From: Brevibacillus choshinensis
GTDB lineage: Bacteria > Bacillota > Bacilli > Brevibacillales > Brevibacillaceae
DNA length: 64,000 nt
Reading direction: 5' to 3'
Assembly: GCF_001420695.1 (NCBI RefSeq)
Contig: NZ_LJJB01000007.1
Location: forward strand, 333,890 to 397,889
The position numbers were made by a program, and so were the translations under genes. Of the stretch, positions 1-9,383 are shown one piece after another. The first letter of the stretch is position 1; each line of letters begins with the position of its first letter. The notes beneath the pieces are model-generated. The model had not been told where the DNA came from, ran no database searches, and saw only the letters and a list, made by a program, of their open reading frames with translations.

Positions 1-891
1 GAGATCGCCCGATTGTTCCGTGATGTCGACGTGGTTCTGTACGATATTCAGGATATTGGCTCTCGCTTTTACACGTATATTTCCACCATGGCCTATGCGA
101 TGAAGGCAGCGGCTATAGAGGACAAGCCATTCATTGTCTTGGACCGACCCAATCCCATTGGAGGAGAAAAAGTAGAGGGCCCCGTCCTCGATCCTCACTT
201 CCAGTCGTTTGTCGGCCTTTACCCGATTCCTGTGCGACATGGCATGACAGTAGGCGAGCTGGCAGGGTGGATCCAGAAGCAATACTTGGAGAAAGAATTC
301 GGAACAAAGGCAAAGCTCACCGTCATCCCCATGAGAGGGTGGACGCGGCAGATGCTGTTTGAAGAAACGGGCTTGCCGTGGGTCCCGCCGTCTCCGAATA
401 TGCCGACCGTCGATACGGCGGAGGTCTACCCAGGCAACGGTTTGTTTGAAGGAACCAATCTCTCCGAAGGGCGTGGAACGACTCGACCTTTCGAATGGAT
501 CGGGGCGCCTTATATCAACAGCTGGGAGCTGGCTCAGCGCTTGAATCGGCTGGAATTACCGGGTGTGGCGTTTCGCGAGGCCTTTTTTCAGCCTGCCTTT
601 TCCAAGCATGCAGGCAAGAATATTGGCGGGGTGCAATTTTACATCACGGACCGGAACAAGTACGAGCCTGTTCGAACTGCCCTTTCTGTAATGGCAGAGG
701 TGAAAAAACAGTATCCGCGACAGTTTTCCTGGCGCAAAGACCATTGGATCGACAAGCTCATGGGCACAGATGCTGTCCGCAAAGCGCTTGATCAGGGCAC
801 ATCTGTAAATGAGATCGTGTCCCAGTGGCAGGAGAAGCTGAATGCGTTTGAAAATCAGCGAAAGACTTTTTTGCTGTATGGCACGGAGTGA
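1..891 (+). CDS. namZ: Exo-beta-N-acetylmuramidase NamZ (DUF1343), 5' end outside window
   Basis: The reading frame is open from base 1, so the N-terminus is missing; about 296 residues remain. The sequence matches the DUF1343 family, whose Bacillus subtilis member (YbbC/NamZ) removes terminal N-acetylmuramic acid from peptidoglycan fragments outside the cell. Visible family motifs are DVDVVLYDIQDIGSRFYTY near the start, VLDRPNPIGG, the segment WVPPSPNMPT and the EGTNLSEGRGTTRPFE block. It lies 6 bases before an AmiE-like hydrolase and then NagZ, which is the known muropeptide rescue set in Bacillus and supports the call. Family assignment is confident; enzymatic activity is inferred from the family. 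Confidence 0.9.
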   Translation, partial: EIARLFRDVDVVLYDIQDIGSRFYTYISTMAYAMKAAAIEDKPFIVLDRPNPIGGEKVEGPVLDPHFQSFVGLYPIPVRHGMTVGELAGWIQKQYLEKEFGTKAKLTVIPMRGWTRQMLFEETGLPWVPPSPNMPTVDTAEVYPGNGLFEGTNLSEGRGTTRPFEWIGAPYINSWELAQRLNRLELPGVAFREAFFQPAFSKHAGKNIGGVQFYITDRNKYEPVRTALSVMAEVKKQYPRQFSWRKDHWIDKLMGTDAVRKALDQGTSVNEIVSQWQEKLNAFENQRKTFLLYGTE

Positions 892-897
892 TGGTGA

Positions 898-2574
898 ATG
901 AAAAAAAGGGTAGGGATCGTCTTGTTATGCGTCAGCTTGTCATGGGCAGCGTTGGCATTGGATATGCCGGATAGGGAAAAGAAGGCGAAGCCCGTCCGGC
1001 AGCCTTTGACCCATACCTGGGATCAACCAGGAGAATCCCGTAGTGTTTTGCAGGCAGGGACACCGACAGAGGCGGGAATGTACAGCGTTCCGCTGGATGA
1101 AATAGATGCGTCGATCGAGACTGCGATCCAACAAAACTACATACCGGGTGCTGTCGTGCTGATTGCCCGACGCGGAGTGGTAGTCAAGGAACAAGCGTAT
1201 GGATTTGCAGCCAAATATAGAGATGATGAGTTCACCTTGATGGATCAGCCCATACAGATGCAGACGGACACGATTTTTGATCTGGCATCCATCAGCAAGC
1301 TGTTTACCTCTACGGCAGTCATGCAGGTAGTCGAGAAAGGGCTGCTTCAGCTGGATAAGCCTGTGGCTACTTATCTGCCCGAATTTGCAGCAAATGGCAA
1401 GGGGCACGTGACAGTTCGCCAGCTATTGACGCATACATCAGGCTTTCCGACGTACATCCCGCTGTACAAAAAAGGGGCAAGCCAGGCAGAGAGAATGCAG
1501 ATTGTTTTGCGTCAGCCTCTCGTCAACGGACCGGGGAGTACCTATGTCTATAGCGATTTGAACATGATCACGCTGGGGGCGTTGGTGGAAAAAGTGACGG
1601 GCAAGCGACTGGATTCGTATATCCACACAAACATCACCGAGCCCTTGGGGATGTCGCGGACGATGTTCAACCCACCGAAGTCATTGCAAAATCATATGGC
1701 TGCGACGGAATACCAATCAGCTCCGGATCGTAGGCTCGTCTGGGGGGAAGTGCAGGACGAAAATGCTTGGTGGTTGGGGGGAGTAGCTGGACATGCCGGG
1801 TTGTTCGGTACAGCTCGCGACTTGGCTGTATTTGCGCAAATGATGCTAAACGGGGGTATTTATGATGGGAAGCGGATCTTGTCCAGCCAATCCGTCACCT
1901 GGATGACAGAAAACCAGATGTCAGCCTTCCCAGGTGATGCGCACGGGCTTGGCTGGGAGCTGGATCGTGGCACCTATATGGATGCCCTCAGTGATAGCCG
2001 TGCGATGGGGCATACCGGATTTACCGGAACCTCGATCGTGGTGAGTCCATCTCAGGAGACGATCGGCATTTTACTTTCGAACCGGATCCACCCGATCCGT
2101 GATACAGTCGCCATGAACCCGATTCGCAATCGTATCATGCGCCAGGTCGCATTGGCGATTCCCGTGGATATCCCATGGCAGGACGGGGCGTGGTTTTCCG
2201 GAGTAGGTGACGATCAGCAATCCATTCTGACGGCTGAAGTAAATCTCACCACGGTAGGGACACTGACGTATGACACATGGTTTCGGATTGAAAATGAATA
2301 CGACTATGGCTACGTGGAAGTGTCACGAGACGGGAGCAGCTGGGACAAAATGGACAAGGCGGTGACAGGAGAGAGCGACTGGAAAAGCGTCTCGTGGGGG
2401 CTTCCGCCAGGTGCAAGGTTCATTCGGTTTCGCTACGCGACAGATGAGACGATTAACGGACGTGGGTGGTACGTCCATCGCCCAGCAGTCTTTGATTCAG
2501 ATGGACATGAGGTTGGAGTCGTGTGGAAATCGGAAGGCTGGCAACAGGTAGAGTCGAGGAAGGTGAGGAAATGA
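898..2574 (+). CDS. Secreted serine hydrolase, AmiE-like (beta-lactamase fold), with C-terminal MAM-like domain
   Basis: A 558-residue protein with an N-terminal signal peptide (MKKR then a hydrophobic stretch to about residue 21). The beta-lactamase/penicillin-binding fold is shown by SISK (the SxxK nucleophile motif, near residue 132), YSDLN (YxN) and GHTGFTG (HTG-like). In B. subtilis the matching gene ybbE (amiE) encodes an N-acetylmuramoyl-L-alanine amidase that works with NagZ; the position between namZ and nagZ suggests the same job here. The last ~120 residues carry a separate beta-rich domain (YDTWFRIENEYDYGYVEVS, near residues 460-480) resembling the MAM-like C-terminus of immune inhibitor A proteases. 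The stop overlaps the nagZ start by 4 bases, implying translational coupling. It could also be an esterase of the same fold. Confidence 0.82.
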   Translation: MKKRVGIVLLCVSLSWAALALDMPDREKKAKPVRQPLTHTWDQPGESRSVLQAGTPTEAGMYSVPLDEIDASIETAIQQNYIPGAVVLIARRGVVVKEQAYGFAAKYRDDEFTLMDQPIQMQTDTIFDLASISKLFTSTAVMQVVEKGLLQLDKPVATYLPEFAANGKGHVTVRQLLTHTSGFPTYIPLYKKGASQAERMQIVLRQPLVNGPGSTYVYSDLNMITLGALVEKVTGKRLDSYIHTNITEPLGMSRTMFNPPKSLQNHMAATEYQSAPDRRLVWGEVQDENAWWLGGVAGHAGLFGTARDLAVFAQMMLNGGIYDGKRILSSQSVTWMTENQMSAFPGDAHGLGWELDRGTYMDALSDSRAMGHTGFTGTSIVVSPSQETIGILLSNRIHPIRDTVAMNPIRNRIMRQVALAIPVDIPWQDGAWFSGVGDDQQSILTAEVNLTTVGTLTYDTWFRIENEYDYGYVEVSRDGSSWDKMDKAVTGESDWKSVSWGLPPGARFIRFRYATDETINGRGWYVHRPAVFDSDGHEVGVVWKSEGWQQVESRKVRK

Positions 2575-4691
2575 TGCGAGGAAGCGATAAACGAATTAGC
2601 ATGGTACTTGTCGTACTCGTAGTACTGGTGTTTGCTGTCATTTCGAGCACAGGCACTTCAGGCTATCCGTCGAATGCAATGGCACATACCCAAATTCCCG
2701 ACCTCATCATTCATCTGAACATCCCCGAGGTGGACGATCAGCGAATGGGCGACACTCTCCAGCTGCAAGCATTGCATGTGTACCGAGATGGACATATCGA
2801 AAAAGTAACGCGGAGATTGCAATGGAAAAGCTCAAATAAGAATGTGGCCACTGTCGACGGGCAGGGCCTCGTCCATTTTACCAATGATCAGGGTACCGCA
2901 TTTATCTCCGTTTCCGATGGCAAAGTGGAAGATCGAATCGAGCTCGTCTACCGGGATCAGGGAAGGCCAAAGATTACTGTCATCAAGCAAAAAGGGGAGA
3001 GATATCAGCTCATCAGCAAATCGATGGCCAGCATGACAATGAAAGAAAAGGTCGGTCAAATGATAATGCCTGATTTTCGCCGGGCACACGGTAAAAACGT
3101 CACGACGCTGTTACCGGAAATCGCGGAACTGGTCAGGACGTATCAGGTCGGTGGGGTCATCCTGTTTCGGGAAAACGTAGGGAATACCGATCAAACTATT
3201 CGGCTCGTTCACGAATACCAGCAAGCGGCACAAAAATACGGTCTGCTCGTCGCGATTGACCAGGAAGGTGGGGTCGTGTCCCGACTGCAGCAGGGGACTG
3301 ATCTGCCAGGGAACATGGCACTGGGAGCGGCGCGGTCCAAAGTGCTGGCCTGGAAAGCGGGAGACACCATCGGCAGGGAGCTTGCCAGCTTAGGAATCAA
3401 TACCAACTTTGCGCCTGACATGGATGTGAATAACAACCCGGACAATCCCGTTATCGGCGTGAGATCGTTCGGGGAATATCCGCAGCTGGTCAGCGATTTA
3501 GGCGTAGCCTACATGCGTGGACTCCAAAATAACGGGATTGTGGCAACCGTAAAGCACTTCCCTGGGCATGGCGATACCGCAGTCGATTCCCACATAGGGT
3601 TGCCTCAGGTTCCACATGATTTGGAGCGACTCTCCCAGATCGAGCTCTATCCGTTTAGACAGGCGATTGCGGCGGGAGTGGATGCCATCATGACCGCTCA
3701 CGTCACCTTTCCGAAGATCGATGATACGACAGTGATCTCCAAGAAGGACGGGTCGAAAATCGCCCTTCCCGCGACTCTCTCCCCCAAGGTCATCACGGGG
3801 CTGCTACGTGGCGAACTGGCATTTGATGGTGTCATTTTTACCGATGCGATGAATATGCAAGCCATTGCCGATCATTTTGGCCCGGTCGATGCGGCGGTTC
3901 GTGCGATACAGGCTGGGGCAGACATTGTGTTGATGCCAGTCGAGCTGGATAAAGTTATGACGGGAGTCTTGGAAGCAGCGAGAAAGGGTGTAATTTCTGA
4001 GGAGCGGATCAATCAGTCACTCAGGCGCATCCTGACGCTGAAAATCAAACGAGGGATCATGAAGGAGGAAGATCCGGAAACGATCGAAGTGAAACAGATT
4101 CAGGCACAGGAAGTGATTGGTTCGGAGGAACACAAGCATGTAGAGGCAGATGCTGCCTTGCGCTCGATTACGATGGTCAAAAACAACGGCGTACTTCCTT
4201 TGAAGCTGGTGGAAGCACAGCGAATCGTGGTGGTCGGAAACGAGTACGTAGACAATCTGGTAGATGCCCTGAAAAAGTACCATGCCCAAACAACAGCAGT
4301 TCGCGTCGAAAATAAGGGACTGTCAACGGAACAGTGGAAGCAGGTCATACAGGCAGATGTCGTCATTCTCGCTTCCTGCACAGCCGATGTAAAAGGCAGG
4401 TCCGTGAATGATCCGCGCATGAAAATGTATAGACAGATCATCGAGCAAACAGGGAAGCCAGTGATTGGTGTAGGCATTCGCAATCCGTACGATATCATGG
4501 CGTATCCGCAAGTGGATGCGTATCTCGCCCAATATGGTTATCGAGCTGCGAGCTTTGCTGCGACGGCAGAGACGATCTTTGGCTGGAATCAGCCCACAGG
4601 AAGACTGCCCGTGACTATCCCGGATGGAAAAGGTGGGACGCTGTACCCTTATGGCCACGGTCTAACCTATGAATCATGGATGAGGAAGTAA
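2571..4691 (+). CDS. nagZ: Beta-N-acetylglucosaminidase NagZ (GH3), exported, with N-terminal Ig-like domain
   Basis: I start the gene at ATG 2571 (706 residues), preceded by GAGGAAGGTGAGG and overlapping the previous stop as ATGA. After a short basic stretch comes one strong hydrophobic segment (signal peptide or anchor), then an Ig-like Big_2-type domain (LQWKSSNKNVATVDGQG) and the glycoside hydrolase family 3 domain from about residue 150. GH3 landmarks: DQEGGVVSRL, NFAPDMDVNNNPDNPVIG, KHFPGHGDTAVDSHIGLP (substrate loop with the Asp-His dyad typical of NagZ) and FTDAMNMQAI. The C-terminal domain ends in a YPYGHGLTY motif. The enzyme removes N-acetylglucosamine from muropeptides. A terminator follows at once, so it is the last gene of the operon. 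Confidence 0.92.
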   Translation: MMRGSDKRISMVLVVLVVLVFAVISSTGTSGYPSNAMAHTQIPDLIIHLNIPEVDDQRMGDTLQLQALHVYRDGHIEKVTRRLQWKSSNKNVATVDGQGLVHFTNDQGTAFISVSDGKVEDRIELVYRDQGRPKITVIKQKGERYQLISKSMASMTMKEKVGQMIMPDFRRAHGKNVTTLLPEIAELVRTYQVGGVILFRENVGNTDQTIRLVHEYQQAAQKYGLLVAIDQEGGVVSRLQQGTDLPGNMALGAARSKVLAWKAGDTIGRELASLGINTNFAPDMDVNNNPDNPVIGVRSFGEYPQLVSDLGVAYMRGLQNNGIVATVKHFPGHGDTAVDSHIGLPQVPHDLERLSQIELYPFRQAIAAGVDAIMTAHVTFPKIDDTTVISKKDGSKIALPATLSPKVITGLLRGELAFDGVIFTDAMNMQAIADHFGPVDAAVRAIQAGADIVLMPVELDKVMTGVLEAARKGVISEERINQSLRRILTLKIKRGIMKEEDPETIEVKQIQAQEVIGSEEHKHVEADAALRSITMVKNNGVLPLKLVEAQRIVVVGNEYVDNLVDALKKYHAQTTAVRVENKGLSTEQWKQVIQADVVILASCTADVKGRSVNDPRMKMYRQIIEQTGKPVIGVGIRNPYDIMAYPQVDAYLAQYGYRAASFAATAETIFGWNQPTGRLPVTIPDGKGGTLYPYGHGLTYESWMRK

Positions 4692-4700
4692 ATAAGCAGG

Positions 4701-4735
4701 AAAAAGATCCGGCAGAGAGAGGCCGGATCTTTTTG
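4701..4735 (+). terminator. Rho-independent terminator after nagZ
   Basis: Inverted repeat AAAGATCCGGC / GCCGGATCTTTT with an 8-base loop and a T run at 4729-4733, ending the namZ-amiE-nagZ operon; it also lies at the 3' end of the convergent regulator gene. Confidence 0.9.
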
Positions 4736-4750
4736 TTTCACTTTTGCGGA

Positions 4751-5623
4751 TTATCTTTTCACAACGGGTATCCACAGCTCGCTGCGAAATGTAAGGGACG
4801 TGACATCCTTATGTTCATTCCACAAGATTTCTGGCCCTTGCGCTATCTCGTAAAGGGAGGAGGGGAACCATTCCGAATAGATACGGCCCCAGATGTTTTG
4901 CAACGTTTCGGGAAAGGGACCGACTGATTCAAATACAGCCCATGTAATGGCAGGTACTTCGTAAAGTGTCAGGTGAGGAGGACAGTCAGCAGTGGTTGCC
5001 ACCCCGATATAATGGTCAAATTCCCCCTTTTCTTCCATTCTTCCTTCCGAAAAGTTCGTAGAGGCACTGAGCAATCCCAGAGGCTCGACATTAGAGAGAC
5101 CCTTCAATTGATTGATCCCTTCCTCAGTTAGAGAGGCCCACATCGCAGCTATCTCTGGATTCACCCCATGGAATTGGATGGGGACGCGTTTTTTAATGCC
5201 CACGATGGTGAACGCTTCTTTTTCAACGATCCGATAGTTCATTTCACTACCTCCCTGAATGGATAAATAGAAGGTCATCCGTGGATAGGCTTTCAAGGAA
5301 TGGCCGTGATGTCTCGCTTCGGACGGAGTAATACCGTGTAAGCCAAGAAATGCTCTCGTAAAGGAATCGGCAGAGCTATACCCGTACTTTACAGCGATAT
5401 CGAGGACACGATCCTGGCTGTTTGCTAGATCGAATGCGGCCAGCGTCAATCTTCTGCGACGAATGTACTCTGATAGCGAAACACCTGTGAGGAATGGGAA
5501 CATTCTCTTGAAATGATACTCGGAGCAAAGGGCTAGCCGCGCCACTTCTTTAAAATCAATTTCCTCTGTCAGATGTTCCTCGATATAGTCTAGGGCGTCA
5601 TTCAGCTTTTCCAGCAAATCCAT
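4751..5623 (-). CDS. AraC-family transcriptional regulator with GyrI-like effector domain
   Basis: A protein of 290 residues starting at the ATG at 5623, chosen because AAAGGAGGTC lies about 8 bases upstream (an earlier in-frame ATG at 5644 lacks such a site). Residues 1-105 form a double helix-turn-helix AraC domain ([20 protein letters not shown]; then [20 protein letters not shown] and P-S-E-A). Residues ~130-290 match the GyrI-like/effector-binding fold ([18 protein letters not shown]; later [19 protein letters not shown]). Proteins of this build bind small, often cationic or drug-like ligands. No obvious adjacent target other than the divergent lipoprotein gene. Confidence 0.9.
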   Translation of the reverse strand: MDLLEKLNDALDYIEEHLTEEIDFKEVARLALCSEYHFKRMFPFLTGVSLSEYIRRRRLTLAAFDLANSQDRVLDIAVKYGYSSADSFTRAFLGLHGITPSEARHHGHSLKAYPRMTFYLSIQGGSEMNYRIVEKEAFTIVGIKKRVPIQFHGVNPEIAAMWASLTEEGINQLKGLSNVEPLGLLSASTNFSEGRMEEKGEFDHYIGVATTADCPPHLTLYEVPAITWAVFESVGPFPETLQNIWGRIYSEWFPSSLYEIAQGPEILWNEHKDVTSLTFRSELWIPVVKR

Positions 5624-5709
5624 GTGGTTTGACCTCCTTTTCATTAGTAGAATAGCAGGTAGTGCAGAGGGAACCCCGACAATCCGTGCACAAGAATGAC
5701 GGAGCGAAT

Positions 5710-5738
5710 TTGGACTTGTTCGTCTCTATGTGTATACT
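5710..5738 (+). promoter_or_regulatory. Sigma-A-type promoter for the YdhK-like lipoprotein
   Basis: TTGGAC (5710-5715) and TATACT (5733-5738) separated by 17 bases, 38 bases before the ATG at 5777. Confidence 0.7.
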
Positions 5739-5776
5739 GTTCATGTGGACAACTATGAATCCGGAGGTGTATTTGA

Positions 5777-6277
5777 ATGAAAAAGCTGCGACTGATTACG
5801 TTGATGCTCGTTGCCGTGATAGGCCTTTCAGCCTGTGGTTCGGGTACAGCTGAGGTCCCTAAAGACGTAAAAAATGTACAAAACGCAACCTACCCAGTAG
5901 GAAGCGAAGTGATTATCAAAGCTGACCATAAGCCTGGCATGCAAGGGGCGAAAGGCAAAGTAGTGGCAGCTTACGAAACGACGGCTTATGCGGTTACTTA
6001 TACGCCTACGACAGGCGGAGCACCAGTGACCAATCATAAATGGATCATTCACGAGGAAATCAAGAGTCACGTCAAAAAGCCGTATGCTCCTGGAACGGAG
6101 GTCATCCTGAAAGCGGATCATGAGAAAGGGATGATGGATGCCTCAGCAAAAATTGACTCGGCAGAAACGACGACTGTGTACATGGTCGATTACACCCCGA
6201 CAACGGGTGGCGGGGAAGTCAAGAATCATAAATGGGTGATCGAAAGCGAGATCGAGCCCGCGCCTGCGAAGAAGTAA
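5777..6277 (+). CDS. YdhK-family lipoprotein (two DUF1541 repeats)
   Basis: A 166-residue protein with a lipoprotein signal: MKKLRLITLMLVAVIGLSAC, with the lipobox LSAC at residues 17-20. GGAGG lies 11 bases before the ATG. The mature part is two tandem repeats of about 55 residues, each running Y-x-x-G-(S/T)-E-V-I-(I/L)-K-A-D-H ... YTPTTGG ... NHKW-(I/V)-I-x-x-E-I. This is the DUF1541/YdhK family, often found near copper or stress genes in Firmicutes, but with no settled function. It is expected to sit on the outer face of the membrane. It has its own promoter and terminator, so it is monocistronic. Confidence 0.85.
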   Translation: MKKLRLITLMLVAVIGLSACGSGTAEVPKDVKNVQNATYPVGSEVIIKADHKPGMQGAKGKVVAAYETTAYAVTYTPTTGGAPVTNHKWIIHEEIKSHVKKPYAPGTEVILKADHEKGMMDASAKIDSAETTTVYMVDYTPTTGGGEVKNHKWVIESEIEPAPAKK

Positions 6278-6320
6278 TTCTTGATTGGAAACAAGCATAA
6301 AAGGATAGCTCTATCATACA

Positions 6321-6366
6321 GCGGCAGTTTCGGACTTTTCTTCGTCCTGACTGCCGCTTTTTTATA
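6321..6366 (+). terminator. Rho-independent terminator after the lipoprotein gene
   Basis: GCGGCAGT...GGAC / GTCC..GACTGCCGC followed by a run of T (6358-6364). Repeat A1 begins directly downstream. Confidence 0.9.
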
Positions 6367-6965
6367 CTACCGGAAAGTACAGGGGGAGTATAAATTCCTT
6401 GGGAAAAAAAGATGAGTTTATTAACATAGCTTGGGTGGGGAGAAGCAGGTTTCCGATCTGCGCTCCGGCCTACACCCTGCATAGGGGGAATAGACTGTCC
6501 GCTCCACAACGATTCACGGGGAAGCGGTAAAGTAGTAGTTGCTACGCAGGGAATACAGAGGTACCGCTTCTTAATCCCGTGAATTCGTTGTTCCGCTAAG
6601 TAGGGTTCCGGAGTCGCTCCGCCTGGAAGCCTGCTTCTCCTGCGAGCTGTAGTGGTTTCTAGCCACCGGGTATTACGAGGTTCAAGGGAGCAAAAGCTTA
6701 CTTTCCCAATCGTTGCGCTTCGAAGGATATGGGTTAATCAAGTGAAAAACGAAGACATCCAATATGTCCGTTCGACGTGTCACGGGAGCGATTGAATTAG
6801 GAGAACCAAGATTTCATTCTGCAAAGGTATTGTCTCACGAAGGGTTTTTCTCAAAAAACTCCTATAAAGCTGGAGCGTTTTCCCCTTTTTCCTCCCCTCC
6901 ACTACAGTCCGACCTAGTGGATAAAAGGAAGCGGATGTATTCCCCGCGTTTTTCTTATGTGTGAT
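6367..6965. repeat. Structured repeat family A, copy 1
   Basis: About 600 bases without a convincing gene that align along most of their length with 53775-54540. The core (6439-6640) is one long foldback: outer arms GGAGAAGCAGGTTTCC (6439-6454) and GGAAGCCTGCTTCTCC (6625-6640); inner arms CAACGATTCACGGG (6507-6520) with CCCGTGAATTCGTTG (6576-6590), continued by GAAGCGGTA (6521-6529) with TACCGCTTC (6562-6570). The 3' end (6867-6965) matches the end of the other copy and finishes with GCGG...CCGC and a T run, like a terminator. Short open frames inside (for example 6764-6964) have no family match and are not conserved in frame. It could be an RNA gene, a long palindromic mobile repeat, or a processed 3' region. 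Confidence 0.85.
6858..6896. repeat. Remnant of structured repeat family B inside A1
   Basis: The stretch AGCTGGAGCGTTTTCCCC (6869-6886) and the following CTTTTTCC match the 3' arm of the B elements at 54434-54460 and 41024-41047. The matching 5' arm and the middle are absent here, so A1 keeps only the end of a B unit. Confidence 0.6.
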
Positions 6966-6975
6966 CCAACAACTG

Positions 6976-7038
6976 GTAAAGAAAGTGAAAGAATAGGTAA
7001 ATATATTGAAACTCACTATTCTGAATATTTAGTACAAT
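6976..7038 (+). promoter_or_regulatory. Tandem 21-bp operator and promoter 1 (CUT1 ABC importer)
   Basis: Two direct boxes, GTAAAGAAAGTGAAAGA at 6976 and GTAAATATATTGAAACT at 6997, start 21 bases apart. A -10 hexamer TACAAT lies at 7033-7038, 36 bases from the start of the second box. No good -35 box is present; the second box reaches the -35 position. The same layout recurs at six other promoters in this window. Confidence 0.85.
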
Positions 7039-7082
7039 GCTAACACACTGGCATTCATCCGTAGATTAGAGGGGGTTCGTGT

Positions 7083-8414
7083 ATGAAAGTCTCCAAATGG
7101 TTGTCCGCTGTCCTAAGTCTGGTTCTATCAGGTGGGCTCATCGCTGGGTGTAGTCAGCCTGCGAGCAATCCGCCTGCTTCTTCATCAGGAGGTACCGGGC
7201 AAGCGGGACAGACTATCACGCTGAAGATGGTGGAGAGTATCACCAGTCCGCAGAGAACGGAGCTACTCAAGGAAATGCTCGCCAAGTTCGAAGCGAAAAA
7301 TCCGGGCATCAAGGTGGACTTGATTTCACCCCCATTTGAAGGAGCCGATCAGAAAATCACGCAGATGCTGATGGCCAAAGAAGCGCTCGATGTGCTGGAA
7401 GTGCGCGAATTCAATGCGAAGCAGTTTTCTATGAACGGCTTTATCGAAAATCTGAAGCCGTACACGGATAAGTGGAAAAATTACGACCAGCTCACGGATA
7501 TCGCCAAACGCCGTGCTACGTGGGTGGACAACACGCCGTATTACATCCCGAACGGCTTGTATCAGCGCGTCTTGTTTTACCGGACGGATTGGTTGAAAGA
7601 AGCTGGCCTGGAAGTTCCGAAAACGTGGGAGGAGCTGCTCGTAGCTGCGAAAAAACTGACAGATCCGGCAAAAAATCGCTTTGGCTACAGCTTCCGGGGT
7701 GGGCCGACTGGCTGGGATTATGCGTTGATCACTATATGGGCTTACAATGGCACGCAAGTCGACCCTGCCTCCGCCTTTTTCTTGAAGGATGGACGCACCG
7801 TGTTTTCGACTCCCGAATCGCTCGAAGCACTTACGTTCTACAAACAGCTATACAAGGAGGCGTCGCCAGCGGATTCCGTCAGCTGGGGCTTCCAGGAGAT
7901 GGTGCAGGGCTTCGTCTCGGGGTCAACAGCTTTTCTGATCCAGGACCCGGACGTGATTGACGGGGCCAAGGAAAAAATGAAAGAAGGCACGTGGGCGACA
8001 GCACCTCTTCCGATAGGACCGTCCGGGGTAGCGCAGCAGGTAGTCGGCGGACCAGGCTGGGGTATGACCGCTTACTCCCAGCACAAGGAAGAGGCGTGGA
8101 AGCTGATCGAATTTCTCTCCGATCCCGAACAGAGTACCACCTACGCCAAGCGCACCTCGGTCATTCCGGTCGTCAAAAGTGCAGCGGAAGACGAGTTTTA
8201 CAAGACGGGTTATTTCAAACCGTTTATTGATATGAATGCGCAAGGTCAGACCTACATCGATGTCTCCAGACCCGTCGACTACAAAGGCTGGGGAGCATGG
8301 CAAAGCGCGGCAGACAAAGATATCCAGAGCTATTTGCTCGACAAGATCTCGGCTGAAGACCTGCTGAAACAGTGGGATCAATACTGGACCAAAGAAAAAG
8401 CCGAGCGGAAATAG
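7083..8414 (+). CDS. CUT1-type ABC transporter substrate-binding lipoprotein
   Basis: 443 residues with a lipoprotein signal ending LIAGC (Cys near residue 23) and a Ser/Pro/Gly-rich linker, then a family 1 extracellular solute-binding domain (LLKEMLAKFEAKNPGIKVDL; PYYIPNGLYQRVLFYRTDWL; KTWEELLVAAKKLTDP; VGGPGWGMTAYSQHKEEAWK). This fold normally delivers sugars or sugar-like compounds to MalF/MalG-type permeases, which follow directly. The gene sits behind the first tandem operator, so it is probably co-regulated with the amidohydrolase and Dpp-type genes further on. The actual ligand cannot be read from the sequence. Confidence 0.9.
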   Translation: MKVSKWLSAVLSLVLSGGLIAGCSQPASNPPASSSGGTGQAGQTITLKMVESITSPQRTELLKEMLAKFEAKNPGIKVDLISPPFEGADQKITQMLMAKEALDVLEVREFNAKQFSMNGFIENLKPYTDKWKNYDQLTDIAKRRATWVDNTPYYIPNGLYQRVLFYRTDWLKEAGLEVPKTWEELLVAAKKLTDPAKNRFGYSFRGGPTGWDYALITIWAYNGTQVDPASAFFLKDGRTVFSTPESLEALTFYKQLYKEASPADSVSWGFQEMVQGFVSGSTAFLIQDPDVIDGAKEKMKEGTWATAPLPIGPSGVAQQVVGGPGWGMTAYSQHKEEAWKLIEFLSDPEQSTTYAKRTSVIPVVKSAAEDEFYKTGYFKPFIDMNAQGQTYIDVSRPVDYKGWGAWQSAADKDIQSYLLDKISAEDLLKQWDQYWTKEKAERK

Positions 8415-8432
8415 CGGAGGGAGGGTGCCTGC

Positions 8433-9383
8433 GTGCAATCGGAGAAACCAGTCGTCATGGCGAACAAGAGGGTGGCAACGGAGCTCAAAAAGCCGTTTCG
8501 GCTAAAGGGGGAAGGCATGTTCATTTTTCTGTGCCTTCTCCCGGCCCTGCTGTTCGTAGCTGTTTTTACGTACTATCCGCTACTTCGCGGAGTCGTCATG
8601 TCCTTTCAGAACTACACGCTATTTGATTTGCTGAACATTCATTTCATCGGACTGGACAACTTTGCGGGCGTCGTGACGAGCCCTGATTTCCCCAGAGTGG
8701 CGATGAACAGCTTTTTCTGGGTGGTATGCTCGCTGTTTTTCCAGCTTCTGTTTGGATTGGTGCTCGCCTTGCTGATGCGGCGACGATTTCGCGGCAGAGG
8801 ACTCTATCAGGCGTTCGTCTTTTTTCCTTGGGCGATGTCCGGATTTCTGATTGGGCTGATCTGGCGCTGGATGTTCAATGCCCAGTTTGGCGTCATCAAT
8901 GACTTGCTGCTGAAGACAGGCATCATTGATGCACCCATCCCTTTTTTGGCGGACGGAAAATGGGCCATGGCTGCTGTGATCATGGCGAATATCTGGTATG
9001 GGGTTGCCTTCTTTGCCATCATGATTCTCGCCGCGCTGCAATCGATCCCGGAGGAGCTGTACGAAGCGGCTGCGATGGATGGAGCCGGGCGATTTCAACA
9101 GCTGTGGAGCGTCACGCTGCCGTACATCCTGCCTACCATGCTGGTGACGATTTTGCTGCGCGTCATCTGGATACTGAACTTCCCTGATATCATTTACTCG
9201 ATGACGAGCGGGGGGCCGGCCGGTTCGACGCATATATTTGCCACGTTCATGATCGAAAAGGTCATTTTCGGACAGGATTACGGTCAAGCCTCTGCCATCG
9301 GGGTCATCATCGTACTGATTTTACTCTTGTTCACCGTATTTTACGTCAAAGCGACTCGCGTTGAGAAGGGAGGTGACTTCTGA
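8433..9383 (+). CDS. ABC transporter permease, MalF/UgpA type
   Basis: 316 residues with about six membrane segments and the binding-protein-dependent permease loop EELYEAAAMDGAGRFQQLW (around residues 207-225), which contacts the ATPase. Start is taken as GTG 8433 behind GGAGGGAGG; ATG 8457 is an alternative. It overlaps the next permease gene by one base. No ATPase gene is present in this operon, so a shared CUT1 ATPase (MsmK/MsmX type) encoded elsewhere is probably used, which is common in Bacilli. Confidence 0.92.
   Translation: MQSEKPVVMANKRVATELKKPFRLKGEGMFIFLCLLPALLFVAVFTYYPLLRGVVMSFQNYTLFDLLNIHFIGLDNFAGVVTSPDFPRVAMNSFFWVVCSLFFQLLFGLVLALLMRRRFRGRGLYQAFVFFPWAMSGFLIGLIWRWMFNAQFGVINDLLLKTGIIDAPIPFLADGKWAMAAVIMANIWYGVAFFAIMILAALQSIPEELYEAAAMDGAGRFQQLWSVTLPYILPTMLVTILLRVIWILNFPDIIYSMTSGGPAGSTHIFATFMIEKVIFGQDYGQASAIGVIIVLILLLFTVFYVKATRVEKGGDF

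Noticed and set aside
6764-6964. Short open frame inside repeat A1
   Set aside because: Not preserved in the same frame in copy 2, no ribosome site and no family match.
6367-6965. Repeat A as an insertion sequence
   Set aside because: No transposase frame in either copy; a non-coding structured element fits better.
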